Shown here piece after piece: positions 34,625-43,090 of a stretch of 64,000 nucleotides of DNA. The DNA lies in NCBI RefSeq assembly GCF_002803845.1, contig NZ_CP024985.1, positions 2,046,001 through 2,110,000 on the forward strand, read 5' to 3'. The position numbers were made by a program, and so were the translations under genes. This stretch comes from Streptomyces lavendulae subsp. lavendulae. Its GTDB lineage: Bacteria > Actinomycetota > Actinomycetes > Streptomycetales > Streptomycetaceae. Position 1 is the stretch's first letter. Every line of letters begins with the position of its first letter. A model generated the notes under the pieces. It was not told the DNA's origin. It did not search any database and worked only from the letters and a program-made list of their open reading frames with translations.

Positions 34625-35785
34625 ATGCCGGAGCGCCCAGACCGCCGCCCCTCCTCCCTGCCCGCGAAGCGCTCGGGGTGGCTGCGCCCGTCCGGCCCCT
34701 CCTCGCCGCCCCCGCCCGCCGCCTCCGGCCCGGCGGGGTCCCTGGCGCCCGTCCCCCCGGACCACCGCAGCGTGATCGACTCCGCGGTCTACCGCGACGG
34801 CCGCCGGGTCGCCTCCCCCGCCACCCTCGCCGACACCTTCCGCCAGCTGCGCGAACAGCACGGCGGCATGGCCTGGATCGGCCTGTACCGCCCCACGGAG
34901 TCCGAACTCCACTCCCTCGCCGCCGAGTTCAACCTCCACCCGCTCGCGGTCGAGGATGCCCTGGAAGCCCATCAGCGCCCCAAGCTGGAGCGCTACGGCG
35001 ACACCCTCTTCGTGGTCCTGCGCGCGGCCCGCTACCTGGACGCCCCGGAGGAGGTCGACTTCGGGGAACTCCACGTCTTCGTCGGCCCGGACTTCCTGAT
35101 CACGGTCCGCCACGGCGCCGCCCCCGACCTCTCCGCGGTCCGCCGCCGCATGGAGGAGACCCCGGACCTCCTCTCCCTGGGCCCGGAAGCGGCGCTCTAC
35201 GCGATCCTCGACGCCGTGGTCGACGGCTATGCGCCCGTCGTCGCGGGCGTCCAGAACGACATGGACGAGATCGAGACCGAGGTCTTCCGCGGCGACCCCG
35301 AGGTCTCCCGCCGCATCTACGAACTCTCCCGCGAAATGGTCGAGTTCCAGCGCGCCACCCGCCCCCTGGTCGGCATGCTCCACGCCCTGATGGCCGGCTT
35401 CGCCAAGTACGGCACGGACGAGGAGCTCCAGCGCTACCTCCGCGACGTGGCGGACCACGTCACCCACACCAGCGAACGCGTCGACGGATTCCGCCAGGCC
35501 CTCACCGAAATCCTCACGGTCAACGCCACCCTCGTCTCCCAACAACAGAACGCCGAAATGCGCGCCCTGGCCGAAGCCGGCTTCGAACAGAACGAGGAGA
35601 TCAAGAAGATCTCCTCCTGGGCCGCCATCCTCTTCGCACCCACGTTGGTGGGAACGATCTACGGCATGAACTTCGAGACCATGCCAGAACTGCACTGGGC
35701 GGCGGGGTACCCCTTCGCGATCCTGCTGATGGCGGTGGTCTGCGTCAGCCTGTACGTCATCTTCAAGAAACGCGACTGGCTGTAG
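34625..35785 (+). CDS. CorA-family Mg2+/Co2+ transporter
   Basis: This 386-aa protein has the CorA layout: a long cytoplasmic N-terminal domain (here with a Pro-rich 45-residue lead), a long helix, then two C-terminal transmembrane helices. The signature YGMNFETMPEL follows the first helix (ISSWAAILFAPTLVGTI), and a KKRDWL basic tail ends it. ATG 34625 is preceded by GGGAG. It probably moves Mg2+ as a pentamer in the cytoplasmic membrane. It marks the edge of conserved core sequence before the decayed accessory region. Confidence 0.95.
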   Translation: MPERPDRRPSSLPAKRSGWLRPSGPSSPPPPAASGPAGSLAPVPPDHRSVIDSAVYRDGRRVASPATLADTFRQLREQHGGMAWIGLYRPTESELHSLAAEFNLHPLAVEDALEAHQRPKLERYGDTLFVVLRAARYLDAPEEVDFGELHVFVGPDFLITVRHGAAPDLSAVRRRMEETPDLLSLGPEAALYAILDAVVDGYAPVVAGVQNDMDEIETEVFRGDPEVSRRIYELSREMVEFQRATRPLVGMLHALMAGFAKYGTDEELQRYLRDVADHVTHTSERVDGFRQALTEILTVNATLVSQQQNAEMRALAEAGFEQNEEIKKISSWAAILFAPTLVGTIYGMNFETMPELHWAAGYPFAILLMAVVCVSLYVIFKKRDWL

Positions 35786-35851
35786 CCGGCGCATCGACAC
35801 CGTTGATCAACTTGGCTCTTGCGGACGCATAGAGGCAGCCCGCAGGGCCCC

Positions 35852-35873
35852 CTGGGGAGAATCTGGGGAGAAT
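35852..35873. repeat. 11-bp tandem direct repeat
   Basis: CTGGGGAGAAT occurs twice head to tail between corA and the SMI1-like gene, in a 214-bp spacer without a gene. It might be a relic of an integration site, but no second copy was located. Confidence 0.6.
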
Positions 35874-35987
35874 GCGCAGCCCGCCCAGGCCAGGCACTCC
35901 CCCGCACCTTGACGCCGGCCCTCCCGCATCGCCGATCACCTTCGACGGTACGAGGTTGCGGAGGGCGTCGATGTCCGACCCCCTGTC

Positions 35988-35999
35988 TAGCCTGTCTCC
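35988..35999 (+). promoter_or_regulatory. -10 box of a leaderless transcript
   Basis: TAGCCT followed by six bases and then the GTG start of the SMI1-like gene. With no ribosome-binding site, this is the usual Streptomyces leaderless layout. Confidence 0.5.
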
Positions 36000-36530
36000 G
36001 TGAAGCCCACCGATGACCGCCAGTTCCCCGCCGCGCTCGCCACTGCGATGGCCGTTCGATTCGACTACGCCGACGGGAAGACCGGGGTCGACTTCGAACC
36101 CTTCCCGGCCTTCCTGTCCGCCGCCGAGACCACCGACTGGTTCCAGGCATGGACCGGGAACAGCGAACTGGACGGCAACGACTTCCGCGTGTTCGGACAG
36201 GACGGCACGGGCGGGTACGCGGCGATCTGGCTCATCCGCCCGAGCCGGCCACTGGCCGAGCAGCCCGTCGTCTTCCTCGGATCCGAGGGCGAGACCGGTG
36301 TCGTCGCCCGCGACCTGGGCGACTTCCTGTGGCTCCTGGCCGACGGCTTCGGCCCCTGGGAAGCCGCAACCTCCTACGAGCCCGACTGGAAGGCGCACCC
36401 CAATCCGGAGTTGGCATCCATTGCCGAAGGGTTCGCACCGAACCAGCGTCGGTCGGCGGCAGCCGTAATCGAGCTGGCGGCTCAGGAGTTCCCCGACTTC
36501 GACGACACCATCATGGAGCTCTGCCGCTGA
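36000..36530 (+). CDS. SMI1/KNR4-like (SUKH-type) protein
   Basis: This 176-aa acidic protein has a central segment with VFGQDGTGGYAAIWLI, then VVFLGSEGETGVVARDLGDFLWLLADG, matching the pattern of SMI1/KNR4-type domains. It is soluble, with no signal or membrane segment. SUKH proteins often serve as immunity proteins to contact-dependent or polymorphic toxins, but many Streptomyces copies are orphans; no toxin is encoded beside it here. GTG 36000 is chosen as the first start and fits a leaderless promoter. It lies in a stretch with mobile-element debris. Confidence 0.75.
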   Translation: MKPTDDRQFPAALATAMAVRFDYADGKTGVDFEPFPAFLSAAETTDWFQAWTGNSELDGNDFRVFGQDGTGGYAAIWLIRPSRPLAEQPVVFLGSEGETGVVARDLGDFLWLLADGFGPWEAATSYEPDWKAHPNPELASIAEGFAPNQRRSAAAVIELAAQEFPDFDDTIMELCR

Positions 36531-36533
36531 ACG

Positions 36534-36790
36534 CAGCGCCGTCGTCGCGGACGTTCATTCAAGTCCCCGACGCCGGGAGCCATGGGGAAGGCGAGGACAA
36601 TCTGGTCCTGGAGGCCCGCGAAATGCCGGCCGCCGGACGGGACGAGGAGGAGGTCTTCGCCGAACTGGCCACGCACACCAGCGACTGGGGCGCCTCCGCG
36701 TTGGCTGTGTGTCTGGCCCTCGAAGTGCCCCGGACGGACGCCGAAACCCGAATCCGCGAGGCTCGACCGGGTGCTGGACGGTCGTGGTGA
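36534..36790 (+). pseudogene. Coding-like fragment of unknown origin
   Basis: In one plus-strand frame the sequence reads as acidic, protein-like residues (LVLEAREMPAAGRDEEEVFA and following), ending at TGA 36790, but there is no clear start codon or ribosome-binding site. It may be the middle of a decayed gene. No family is recognised, and it could be fortuitous. Confidence 0.3.
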
Positions 36791-36884
36791 GCGGATCCCT
36801 GACCTGTTGTGGACTGCCGCCCGCTCCCGCAGAGGGTTTCCTGGCGGCGTGATCTCCTGGTTTCGCACCGGGGAGCTCACGAAG

Positions 36885-36940
36885 GTGTTCCTGCTCTTGC
36901 ACAGACCCGGTTCCGGAACGGACAGGGCTCACCTCCCGAG
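36885..36940. repeat. Imperfect direct repeat flanking the integrase remnant (left copy)
   Basis: About 45 bases around GTTCCGGAACGG (36910-36921) resemble those around the same core at 37568-37579, roughly three quarters identical by eye. They flank the integrase remnant and may be element-derived repeats. Confidence 0.45.
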
Positions 36941-36979
36941 TTCCGGGCGGCCATGGTTACGGCTGGGGAACGCCTGGCA

Positions 36980-37530
36980 ACCGAGAACGGCGAGGCCCTC
37001 AGGTACGTACTCGGGCACCGTGCCGAGCAGCGCGCGGATGGCCGCACGTCCCTTGCCGCCCGCTTCCGGCATGAAGTGGGCGTAGGAGTGGAGGGCGTGG
37101 TCGGACTTGAGTGACCGGGCCACCGGGCGAGCGTGACGGTGGACTGGCCCGCTTCGAGGAGGACGGAGGCGTAAGTGTGCCGGAGCACGTGGAAGCCGTC
37201 CTCGCGCGAAGCCTTCCACCGCGCACCCTTCTCCCGTGCGGGAATGACTCCGGCCGCAGCGAGGGCCGGCTTCCAGGCCTCATCGTTGAAGATGTTGGCG
37301 CTGATGGCGTTGCGTACGTCGCAGTGAGGACGAGCGGGAGGCTCTGCTTCTCCCGGTCGGGGCTCCGGTCCGCCCCAGGGGAGCTCGACGTCGCCCGCCG
37401 GATGGTCGAGGAAGTACGCGCCCAGTTCCGTGGCCACCGACCGGGGCGTGTCGACGATGCGCGTCTTGCCACCCTCGGGCAGGGCGAAGTAGAGACGCCC
37501 GGTGAGGAGCTGCACCTGCCTCGTAGGGAG
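36980..37530 (-). pseudogene. Frameshifted tyrosine recombinase (integrase) remnant
   Basis: The minus strand encodes the C-terminal catalytic region of an actinomycete tyrosine integrase. It includes LLTGRLYFALPEGGK, EAWKPALAAAGVIPAREKG, then EDGFHVLRHTYASVLLEAGQ with the catalytic H-x-x-R, and WPGHSS with the next His. Near 37090-37100 the frame shifts: the catalytic Tyr segment SYAHFMPEAGGKGRAAI is present but in another frame. The N-terminal core-binding domain is absent. So it is a dead remnant of an integrated plasmid or phage. It supports the view that 36-38.5 kb is a decayed insertion. Confidence 0.8.
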
Positions 37531-37554
37531 AAGCTCACGAACGCCTTCCGGTTG

Positions 37555-37600
37555 CTTGCGGAATGCGGTTCCGGAACGGTGGGGCTCGCCTCCCCGTGGA
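37555..37600. repeat. Imperfect direct repeat flanking the integrase remnant (right copy)
   Basis: Partner of the copy at 36885-36940. It shares the GTTCCGGAACGG core and a following GGGCTC-x-CCTCCC. Confidence 0.45.
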
Positions 37601-38559
37601 CCGGGTCGGGTCGTGCACGCGGCAGGGCTCAGCGAACGACGCTGACGTAGTTGCGGACTGCGGTCGGGGTGGAGCACAGCCCCGTCGGCCGAGTCGGTGC
37701 GCACGTGTTCACGGGACGGCAGCCGCCGGATGCGGGCACTCGTTTCCGGCGGGCGGAAAGGTGATTTCGCTGCATCACCGCCACGTCCCTTGCGAGTGTG
37801 GTGAATTCGCTTCCGCGGCGGTTCCGGCCGTCGCGCGGTTTTCCTCGGATTCCGAGTGATACGGGGAACACCGGACGGCTGCCGCATGCCACCCGCTCCA
37901 CCTATTGGCCGAAATCAGTTGGCAGTGGCCGGATAGCGACCTGCCCCTTCGTGGAATGCGGAGTGGTCGTGAAGAGACTTCCCTCTCCGGCTCCGGTTCA
38001 CGCACCTGCTTGCGCAGTCGGTTCGGCTCCCCGGTGACCGTGCCGGGGTTCTCTGCCGCAAGGCCGGCCCGCTTCAACTCCCCCGCTACGGGGCGAAACC
38101 CGCGGTAACACCCCCATCACGGATTTCTCCATCCGATCCTCACGAGGTGATCACGAACAGGGCAAGACTCGGTATCGGTGAACTGGTTGCTTCCGCGCCG
38201 TTGACGGTGTCTCAGGTGGATGTGAGGGAATGTCGGGCCTCCCGTGAAGAACTGCTTAACAGAGCGGTGGCGGGGGCGGCGGCCGGCGGCGGATGCGGGG
38301 GTGAAACGGCATGTCAACCCGCAGCTGTGGTAGTCGGGTTGGGCGTATGAGGGGCCAAAGCGGGCGTCGAGGGGGCCGAGATCCGGGTGATAGCATCCCC
38401 GCATCTGTGATCTTGATCCATTTTGACGCAGATGCTGATTTGCGATCGGCGGCATGTTCCTCGCGTAGCAGCAGGTGAACCGCGCCGATCAGCTGTGTTG
38501 CGGGGCCTCGCGAGGTGTATCTGCAGCCGTCCGCACGCCATGCGCCGGGAAAGGTTTCC
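37601..38559. other. Non-coding or decayed DNA before the conservon
   Basis: No frame here has a convincing protein. The region has patches less GC-rich than its surroundings and looks like decayed accessory DNA. Its last part must hold the conservon promoter; a TTGACG occurs at about 38429-38434 but I could not place a clear -10 box. Confidence 0.45.
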
Positions 38560-39807
38560 ATGAATCGAGACGCACTTGTGTGGTGCTTGGTTGCGGTGGC
38601 GGCGATAGCCGTTGCCGCGGTCGTGGCACTCGTCGCCCGCAACAGAGCGCTGGAGGCGAAGAAGGAGCACACCGAGGCCGAACTGAGGCACCAGCTGCTC
38701 GCGGCGGACAGCCACCTGCACGCGTCGCGCGCCGAGCTGCAGAGGTTCCGGAACGAGCAGGACGCCACGCTCCGCGAGGCCAAGGAAGCGGCGGAGGAGA
38801 ACACCAAGTCCGTCCTCAAGGGTGCCGCCAGTCTCCTGCAGAGCCTCGCCGCCGAGCAGACGACGCTGCTGGACGGCATCCAGCGCAAGTACGGTGGACA
38901 CGCCGTCCTCAGCGACCTGTTGGACGTCAACCACGCCAACGCCCAGATGGCGCGCAAGGCCCAGGGCATCGCCGTCATGTGCGGTGCGCCGCTCGGCCGG
39001 CGCAACCGGCCCGCCAGCGTCTACGACGTGGTGCGCAGTGCCCAGGGCCAGATCCGCAACTTCCACCGGGTCGCGATCATGCAGCAGACCGGTCTCGCCC
39101 TCAAGGCGTCCGCGGTCGCGCCCGTCGCGCTCGCCGTGGCGGAGCTGCTCGACAACGCCGCCAGCTTCTCGCAGCACGACGCGCCGATCGAGGTGACGTT
39201 CCAGCGGGTCCAGAACAACCTGTGCATCGTCATCGACGACGCCGGCGTCAGCATGAACGACGAGGACCGGCAGCGGGCGACCGCGCTGCTCTCCGGGGAA
39301 ATCGCTCCCCGCCTGTCGCAGCTCGGCACCCAGCCCAAGTTCGGCTTCCCCGTAATCGGCCTGATTGCACGTCAGCACGGCTTCAAGGTGGACGTCACCG
39401 GAGTCTCCCGGTACGGCGGCGTCAGGGCCGTCGTCCTCTTGCCCGAGGAGCTGTGGACCATGGAGGAGATACCGCCCGTCCAGGAGGCTCCGGTCAGCAA
39501 CATCCGGCGCGCCTCCGAGAACCGGCCCCACAGCGCGCCCCACAGCGCGCCGCACAGCGCACCCCAGAGCGCGCCCCCGAGCGCCCCGTCGCGCACGATG
39601 CACGGTCTGCCCAAGCGCGGCGCGCGCCAGGCGCCCATCGCCAGCGTCCCCGATCCCGAGCCCCGCCCCGACACCACCTGGGCGGCGCCACGGAGCCCGG
39701 AAGAGACGGGCCGCGCTTCCGGGCGCAGCCTGGGGGCCTTCCAGCGCGGCACGCTCTCCGGCCGCAACCTTGACGCCACCTCGTTCGAAGGGCCCGAAGA
39801 CGCATGA
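38560..39807 (+). CDS. Conservon histidine-kinase-like protein CvnA
   Basis: This 415-aa protein has one N-terminal transmembrane helix (LVWCLVAVAAIAVAAVVALVA), a coiled-coil linker and a HATPase domain. The N box is AVAELLDNAASFS and the G box is DDAGVSMN. A phospho-acceptor His in a normal H box is not obvious, as in other CvnA proteins. The tail has four PHSAP/PQSAP-type repeats. ATG 38560 follows GGAAAGG. It starts a five-gene overlapping conservon. Conservons are reported to form GPCR-like membrane complexes controlling development and secondary metabolism in Streptomyces; the signal for this one is unknown. Confidence 0.9.
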   Translation: MNRDALVWCLVAVAAIAVAAVVALVARNRALEAKKEHTEAELRHQLLAADSHLHASRAELQRFRNEQDATLREAKEAAEENTKSVLKGAASLLQSLAAEQTTLLDGIQRKYGGHAVLSDLLDVNHANAQMARKAQGIAVMCGAPLGRRNRPASVYDVVRSAQGQIRNFHRVAIMQQTGLALKASAVAPVALAVAELLDNAASFSQHDAPIEVTFQRVQNNLCIVIDDAGVSMNDEDRQRATALLSGEIAPRLSQLGTQPKFGFPVIGLIARQHGFKVDVTGVSRYGGVRAVVLLPEELWTMEEIPPVQEAPVSNIRRASENRPHSAPHSAPHSAPQSAPPSAPSRTMHGLPKRGARQAPIASVPDPEPRPDTTWAAPRSPEETGRASGRSLGAFQRGTLSGRNLDATSFEGPEDA

Positions 39808-40646
39808 CCGCAGACCTGTCGTGGATGCTTGAGGACATCGTGCACAACGTGCCCCGCGCACGTCACGCCGTCCTGCTGTCCGCGGACGGCCTCCCTCGCG
39901 GTGCGACGGAAGGCCTGGCCGAGAACGATGTGCGCACCATCTCCGCCGCCATGGCCGGAATGCAGTCGCTCAGCCGGGCGACGGCCCACTTCGCCGGACC
40001 GGAGAAGGACCGGCAGTGGAACCAGACCATCATCGAGTTCTCGCACGGCTGGAACTTCCTGATCGGTGCGGGGCAGGGCTCGTACCTCGCCGCCGCGGCC
40101 GCGCCCGATGTGGACATGCAGCAGATCTCCTTCCGCATGCACCGCCTCGTCGCCCGACTGGGCAACAACCTCACCTCGCCGCCGCGGGTGGGCCACGAGG
40201 ACGCCGGAGGAGCGCGGGGGGACCAGCCCCGGCGGCAGAGCCCCGGTGACGCGAAGTTCGTCCTCGGCGCGCTCGACCGGGTGGTGTCCGAGGTCAAGGG
40301 CGCCCGGCACGCGGTACTGCTGGGATCGGACGGCCTTCCCCGCGGGGCGACCACCGGGATGAGCCGTGACCTGGCGGACACCATCTCCGCGGCCATGACG
40401 GGCATCCACGCCTACAGCCGGGTCACCTCCCAGTTCGCGGGGGCCGCCGAGGACGCGGAATGGCGTCAGACGGTCATCGAGTTCCAGCACGGCTGGATCT
40501 TCCTCCTGGCCGCCGGCCCCGACGCCTTCCTGGCCGCCGCCGCCGAACAGGCCTGTGACATCGAGGAGCTCACCACCCGGCTGCACTCGGTGGTTCCCAG
40601 ACTGACCGCGGCGGCGACACCGGCGAAGGGGACGGCACATGCCTGA
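39804..40646 (+). CDS. Conservon CvnB with two Roadblock/LC7 domains
   Basis: This 280-aa protein contains two copies of the Roadblock/LC7 domain. Copy 1 (about 1-125) starts LSWMLEDIVHNVPRARHAVLLSADGLP; copy 2 (about 148-275) has LDRVVSEVKGARHAVLLGSDGLP. Typical CvnB proteins are about half this length with one domain, so this looks like an in-frame duplication/fusion joined by a GGARGDQPRRQ linker. Roadblock proteins usually act as regulators (GAP-like) of small GTPases, here presumably CvnD. ATG 39804 overlaps the cvnA stop (ATGA). Confidence 0.9.
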   Translation: MTADLSWMLEDIVHNVPRARHAVLLSADGLPRGATEGLAENDVRTISAAMAGMQSLSRATAHFAGPEKDRQWNQTIIEFSHGWNFLIGAGQGSYLAAAAAPDVDMQQISFRMHRLVARLGNNLTSPPRVGHEDAGGARGDQPRRQSPGDAKFVLGALDRVVSEVKGARHAVLLGSDGLPRGATTGMSRDLADTISAAMTGIHAYSRVTSQFAGAAEDAEWRQTVIEFQHGWIFLLAAGPDAFLAAAAEQACDIEELTTRLHSVVPRLTAAATPAKGTAHA

Positions 40647-41034
40647 GGGGCCCGGACAGGACGAAGAGCTGGAGCTGACGTCTCCGTTAGTCCCCCTCTT
40701 CGTGATCACGAACGGACGGGCGCTGCCCCCGGACCACGAGTACGAGCACACGACGCTCGTGACGGCGACGGGGGCGGAGAACGGACAGGTCGCGGCGCGC
40801 ACGCTGTCCCCGGAAGCGGGGCAGGTCATGGACCTGGTCGCGGACGGATTCCTGTCCGTGGCCGAGGTGGCGGGGCACACGCACCTGCCCCTGGGCGTGG
40901 TCCGCATCCTGCTGGCGCAGCTGGAGGAAGACAGCCTCATCCTCGCGAGGACACCGATACCGCGCGCCGAACGTGTCGACAGAGAACTGGTCAGCGCCGT
41001 GCTCGAAGGCCTGAAGAATCGATTCGGAGCGTAA
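40639..41034 (+). CDS. Conservon DUF742 protein CvnC
   Basis: This 131-aa protein matches DUF742. An N-terminal PLVPLFVITNGRALP opening precedes a winged-helix-like C-terminal half (SVAEVAGHTHLPLGVVRILLAQLEEDSLI). It overlaps cvnB by 8 nt and precedes the GTPase gene by 4 nt. Its exact job in conservons is unknown; the helix-turn-helix look suggests DNA or protein binding. Confidence 0.92.
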   Translation: MPEGPGQDEELELTSPLVPLFVITNGRALPPDHEYEHTTLVTATGAENGQVAARTLSPEAGQVMDLVADGFLSVAEVAGHTHLPLGVVRILLAQLEEDSLILARTPIPRAERVDRELVSAVLEGLKNRFGA

Positions 41035-41038
41035 ACGC

Positions 41039-41599
41039 GTGTACCTGGATCCAGATGTCTCCCACGCGGTGAAGATCCTCATTGTGGGGCACTTCGGGGT
41101 CGGCAAGACCACCTGCATCGGCAGCCTCTCCGAGATCGAGCCCCTGCGGACCGAGGAAGAGATCACCGAGGCCAGCGTGGGCTTCGATGACCTGTCGGGC
41201 ACCCCCGACAAGACGACCACCACCGTCGCCATGGACTTCGGCCGGCTGACCCTCAGCGACACCCTGGTGCTCTACCTCTTCGGCACGCCCGGCCAGGAGC
41301 GCTTCAAGGAGATGTGGGAGGAGCTCTCCCGGGGCGCGCTGGGCGCGCTCGTCCTGGTCGACCCGGAGCGGCTGCACGAGTCCTTCCCCGTCCTGGACCT
41401 CGTCGAGCGCTTCGGCCTGACGTACGCCATCGCCGTGAACCACTTCGAGGGCACCACGCACTACCCGCTCGACGAGGTGCGCGAAGCGCTGAACCTCACC
41501 GACGAGACCCCTGTCGTGGAGTGCGACGTACGGGACGAGAACTCCTCGGCGCAGGCCCTCATCACCCTCGTGAAACACCTCATGTCCCAACTCGGCTAG
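41039..41599 (+). CDS. Conservon small GTPase CvnD
   Basis: This 186-aa Ras/MglA-like GTPase has P-loop GHFGVGKTT, G3 motif GTPGQERF and a G4 position reading AVNHFEG instead of NKxD, as is usual for CvnD. The start is GTG 41039 right after the cvnC stop. It is expected to switch between GDP and GTP states under control of CvnB and to act with the CvnA kinase-like membrane protein. It lies 10 nt before the P450 gene. Confidence 0.94.
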   Translation: MYLDPDVSHAVKILIVGHFGVGKTTCIGSLSEIEPLRTEEEITEASVGFDDLSGTPDKTTTTVAMDFGRLTLSDTLVLYLFGTPGQERFKEMWEELSRGALGALVLVDPERLHESFPVLDLVERFGLTYAIAVNHFEGTTHYPLDEVREALNLTDETPVVECDVRDENSSAQALITLVKHLMSQLG

Positions 41600-41609
41600 G
41601 AGCGCAGGA

Positions 41610-42986
41610 ATGCAACAGCCACGTGAACCGATGGAGATACCCCCCGGCTGCCCCGCGCACGGGAACGTCCAGATGTACGGTCCCTCGTTCGGAGCCGACC
41701 CCGACAGCCACTACGCGCAGCTGCGCCACTACGGACCCAGCGCGCCCGTGGACATCGCCCCCGACGTCCAGGCCGAGCTCGTCACCAGCTACGACGCCGC
41801 CCTGTACGTCCTGCAGAACCCCGCCTCCTTCGTGCGCGACTCCCGCCGCTGGAACGCCCTCAACGAAGGGCGCGTCCCGGCGGGCAGCCCGGCCCTGCCC
41901 ATGATGGGCTACCGCCCCAACGCCCTCTTCAGCGACGGCGCGGCACACGCCCGGCTGCGCGGGGCGGTGACCGACAGTCTCGCGACCGTCAACGAGCACC
42001 AGCTCATCCGGCAGACGCAGCAGTCCGCCAGCTACCTGATCAGCCAGTTCAGTACGGACATCCGCGGCCAGGCGGAGCTGATGGCCGAGTACGCCCAGCC
42101 GCTGCCCCTGCTGGTCTTCAGCGAGCTGTTCGGCTGCCCGCCCGAGATCGGCGACCGCGTGATCGCCGGGATCAGCGGCATCTTCGAGGGGACCCCCGGG
42201 GCCGACGAGGTGCTCGGCGGGGCGCTCACCGAGCTGATCGCCCTCAAGCGGCGGCGCCCGAAGGACGACCTGACGACGCGTCTGATGGAGCACCCGGCCC
42301 AGCTGAGCGACGAGGAGGTGCTGCACCAGCTGGTCACCCTGCTCTCCGGCGGCACCGCGCCGCTGGCCGCGGCCATCGGCACCAGCAGCGCCCTGTACCT
42401 CGGGGAGGACTGGCAGGTCGGCCTCCCGGTCGAGGACGCGGTCTCCCAGACCCTCTGGAACTACGCGCCGATCGCCAACTACGCGGCCCACTACCCGACG
42501 CACGACGTCGAGCTCGGCGACAGGGTGGTCCGGGCCAACGACCCGGTGCTCATCTCGTTCGCCGCGGCCAACACGGACCCGAAGCTGACCGAACACCGCG
42601 AACAGCTCAGTGCCAAGGCGCACCTGGCGTTCGGGGCGGGTCCGCACGCCTGTCCCGCCAAGGACCCGGCTTTCATGATCACCGTGACCGCCGTCGAGAC
42701 GCTGCTCAACCAGCTTCTCGACGTGGAGATGCGCGTCCCGTTCAAGTCGCTCACCTGGGCGCCGAGTCCGTGGAGCCGCACCCTGGTCACCCTCCCGATC
42801 CGCTTCACCCCGAGGGCCGCCCCCCAGGCGTCCAAGCCGGCCGGTACGAACGCGGGCCAGACCTCGCAGCAGCAGGCGGCGGTCTCCTCGCCCACCGTCG
42901 GCCCCTCGCGCACGAACACCGGTGCCGCGCCGCAGCCCAAGGGCGGCCTGTTCAGCCGCTTCCTGGCCTGGACCAGGGGCGAGTGA
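41610..42986 (+). CDS. CYP157-like cytochrome P450 lacking EXXR
   Basis: This 458-aa protein has the P450 haem-thiolate motif LAFGAGPHACPAKD. The K-helix position reads VSQTLWNYAP, so the usual EXXR pair is missing. This matches the published peculiarity of the CYP157 family, where the cysteine remains the only invariant residue. The I-helix also lacks a clean AGxxT. A 50-residue Ala/Gln/Pro-rich C-terminal extension ends in GLFSRFLAWTRGE. It is co-transcribed with cvnABCD. Such P450s may bind a ligand or act with the second P450; catalysis is uncertain. Confidence 0.9.
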   Translation: MQQPREPMEIPPGCPAHGNVQMYGPSFGADPDSHYAQLRHYGPSAPVDIAPDVQAELVTSYDAALYVLQNPASFVRDSRRWNALNEGRVPAGSPALPMMGYRPNALFSDGAAHARLRGAVTDSLATVNEHQLIRQTQQSASYLISQFSTDIRGQAELMAEYAQPLPLLVFSELFGCPPEIGDRVIAGISGIFEGTPGADEVLGGALTELIALKRRRPKDDLTTRLMEHPAQLSDEEVLHQLVTLLSGGTAPLAAAIGTSSALYLGEDWQVGLPVEDAVSQTLWNYAPIANYAAHYPTHDVELGDRVVRANDPVLISFAAANTDPKLTEHREQLSAKAHLAFGAGPHACPAKDPAFMITVTAVETLLNQLLDVEMRVPFKSLTWAPSPWSRTLVTLPIRFTPRAAPQASKPAGTNAGQTSQQQAAVSSPTVGPSRTNTGAAPQPKGGLFSRFLAWTRGE

Positions 42987-43090
42987 GCCGAGTGTGATTC
43001 TAGTAACCTCCTGCGTACTCCGTGGTAGTGGATGCTCTAACGATCATGTGGGTAGGCATGGCGGCTGGTTCTCAGAAAGGAGCCGCCGTC

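Noticed and set aside
31727..35800. Continuous minus-strand frame that would fuse acyl-CoA synthetase to sequence antisense to the winged-helix and CorA region
   Set aside because: The synthetase has a normal N terminus at ATG 33268, and the upstream part lies in wrong frame for the winged-helix gene and antisense to corA.
35786..35999. tRNA gene as the integration site of the decayed element
   Set aside because: No cloverleaf or TTCGA/TTCAA T-loop could be assembled by eye in this spacer.
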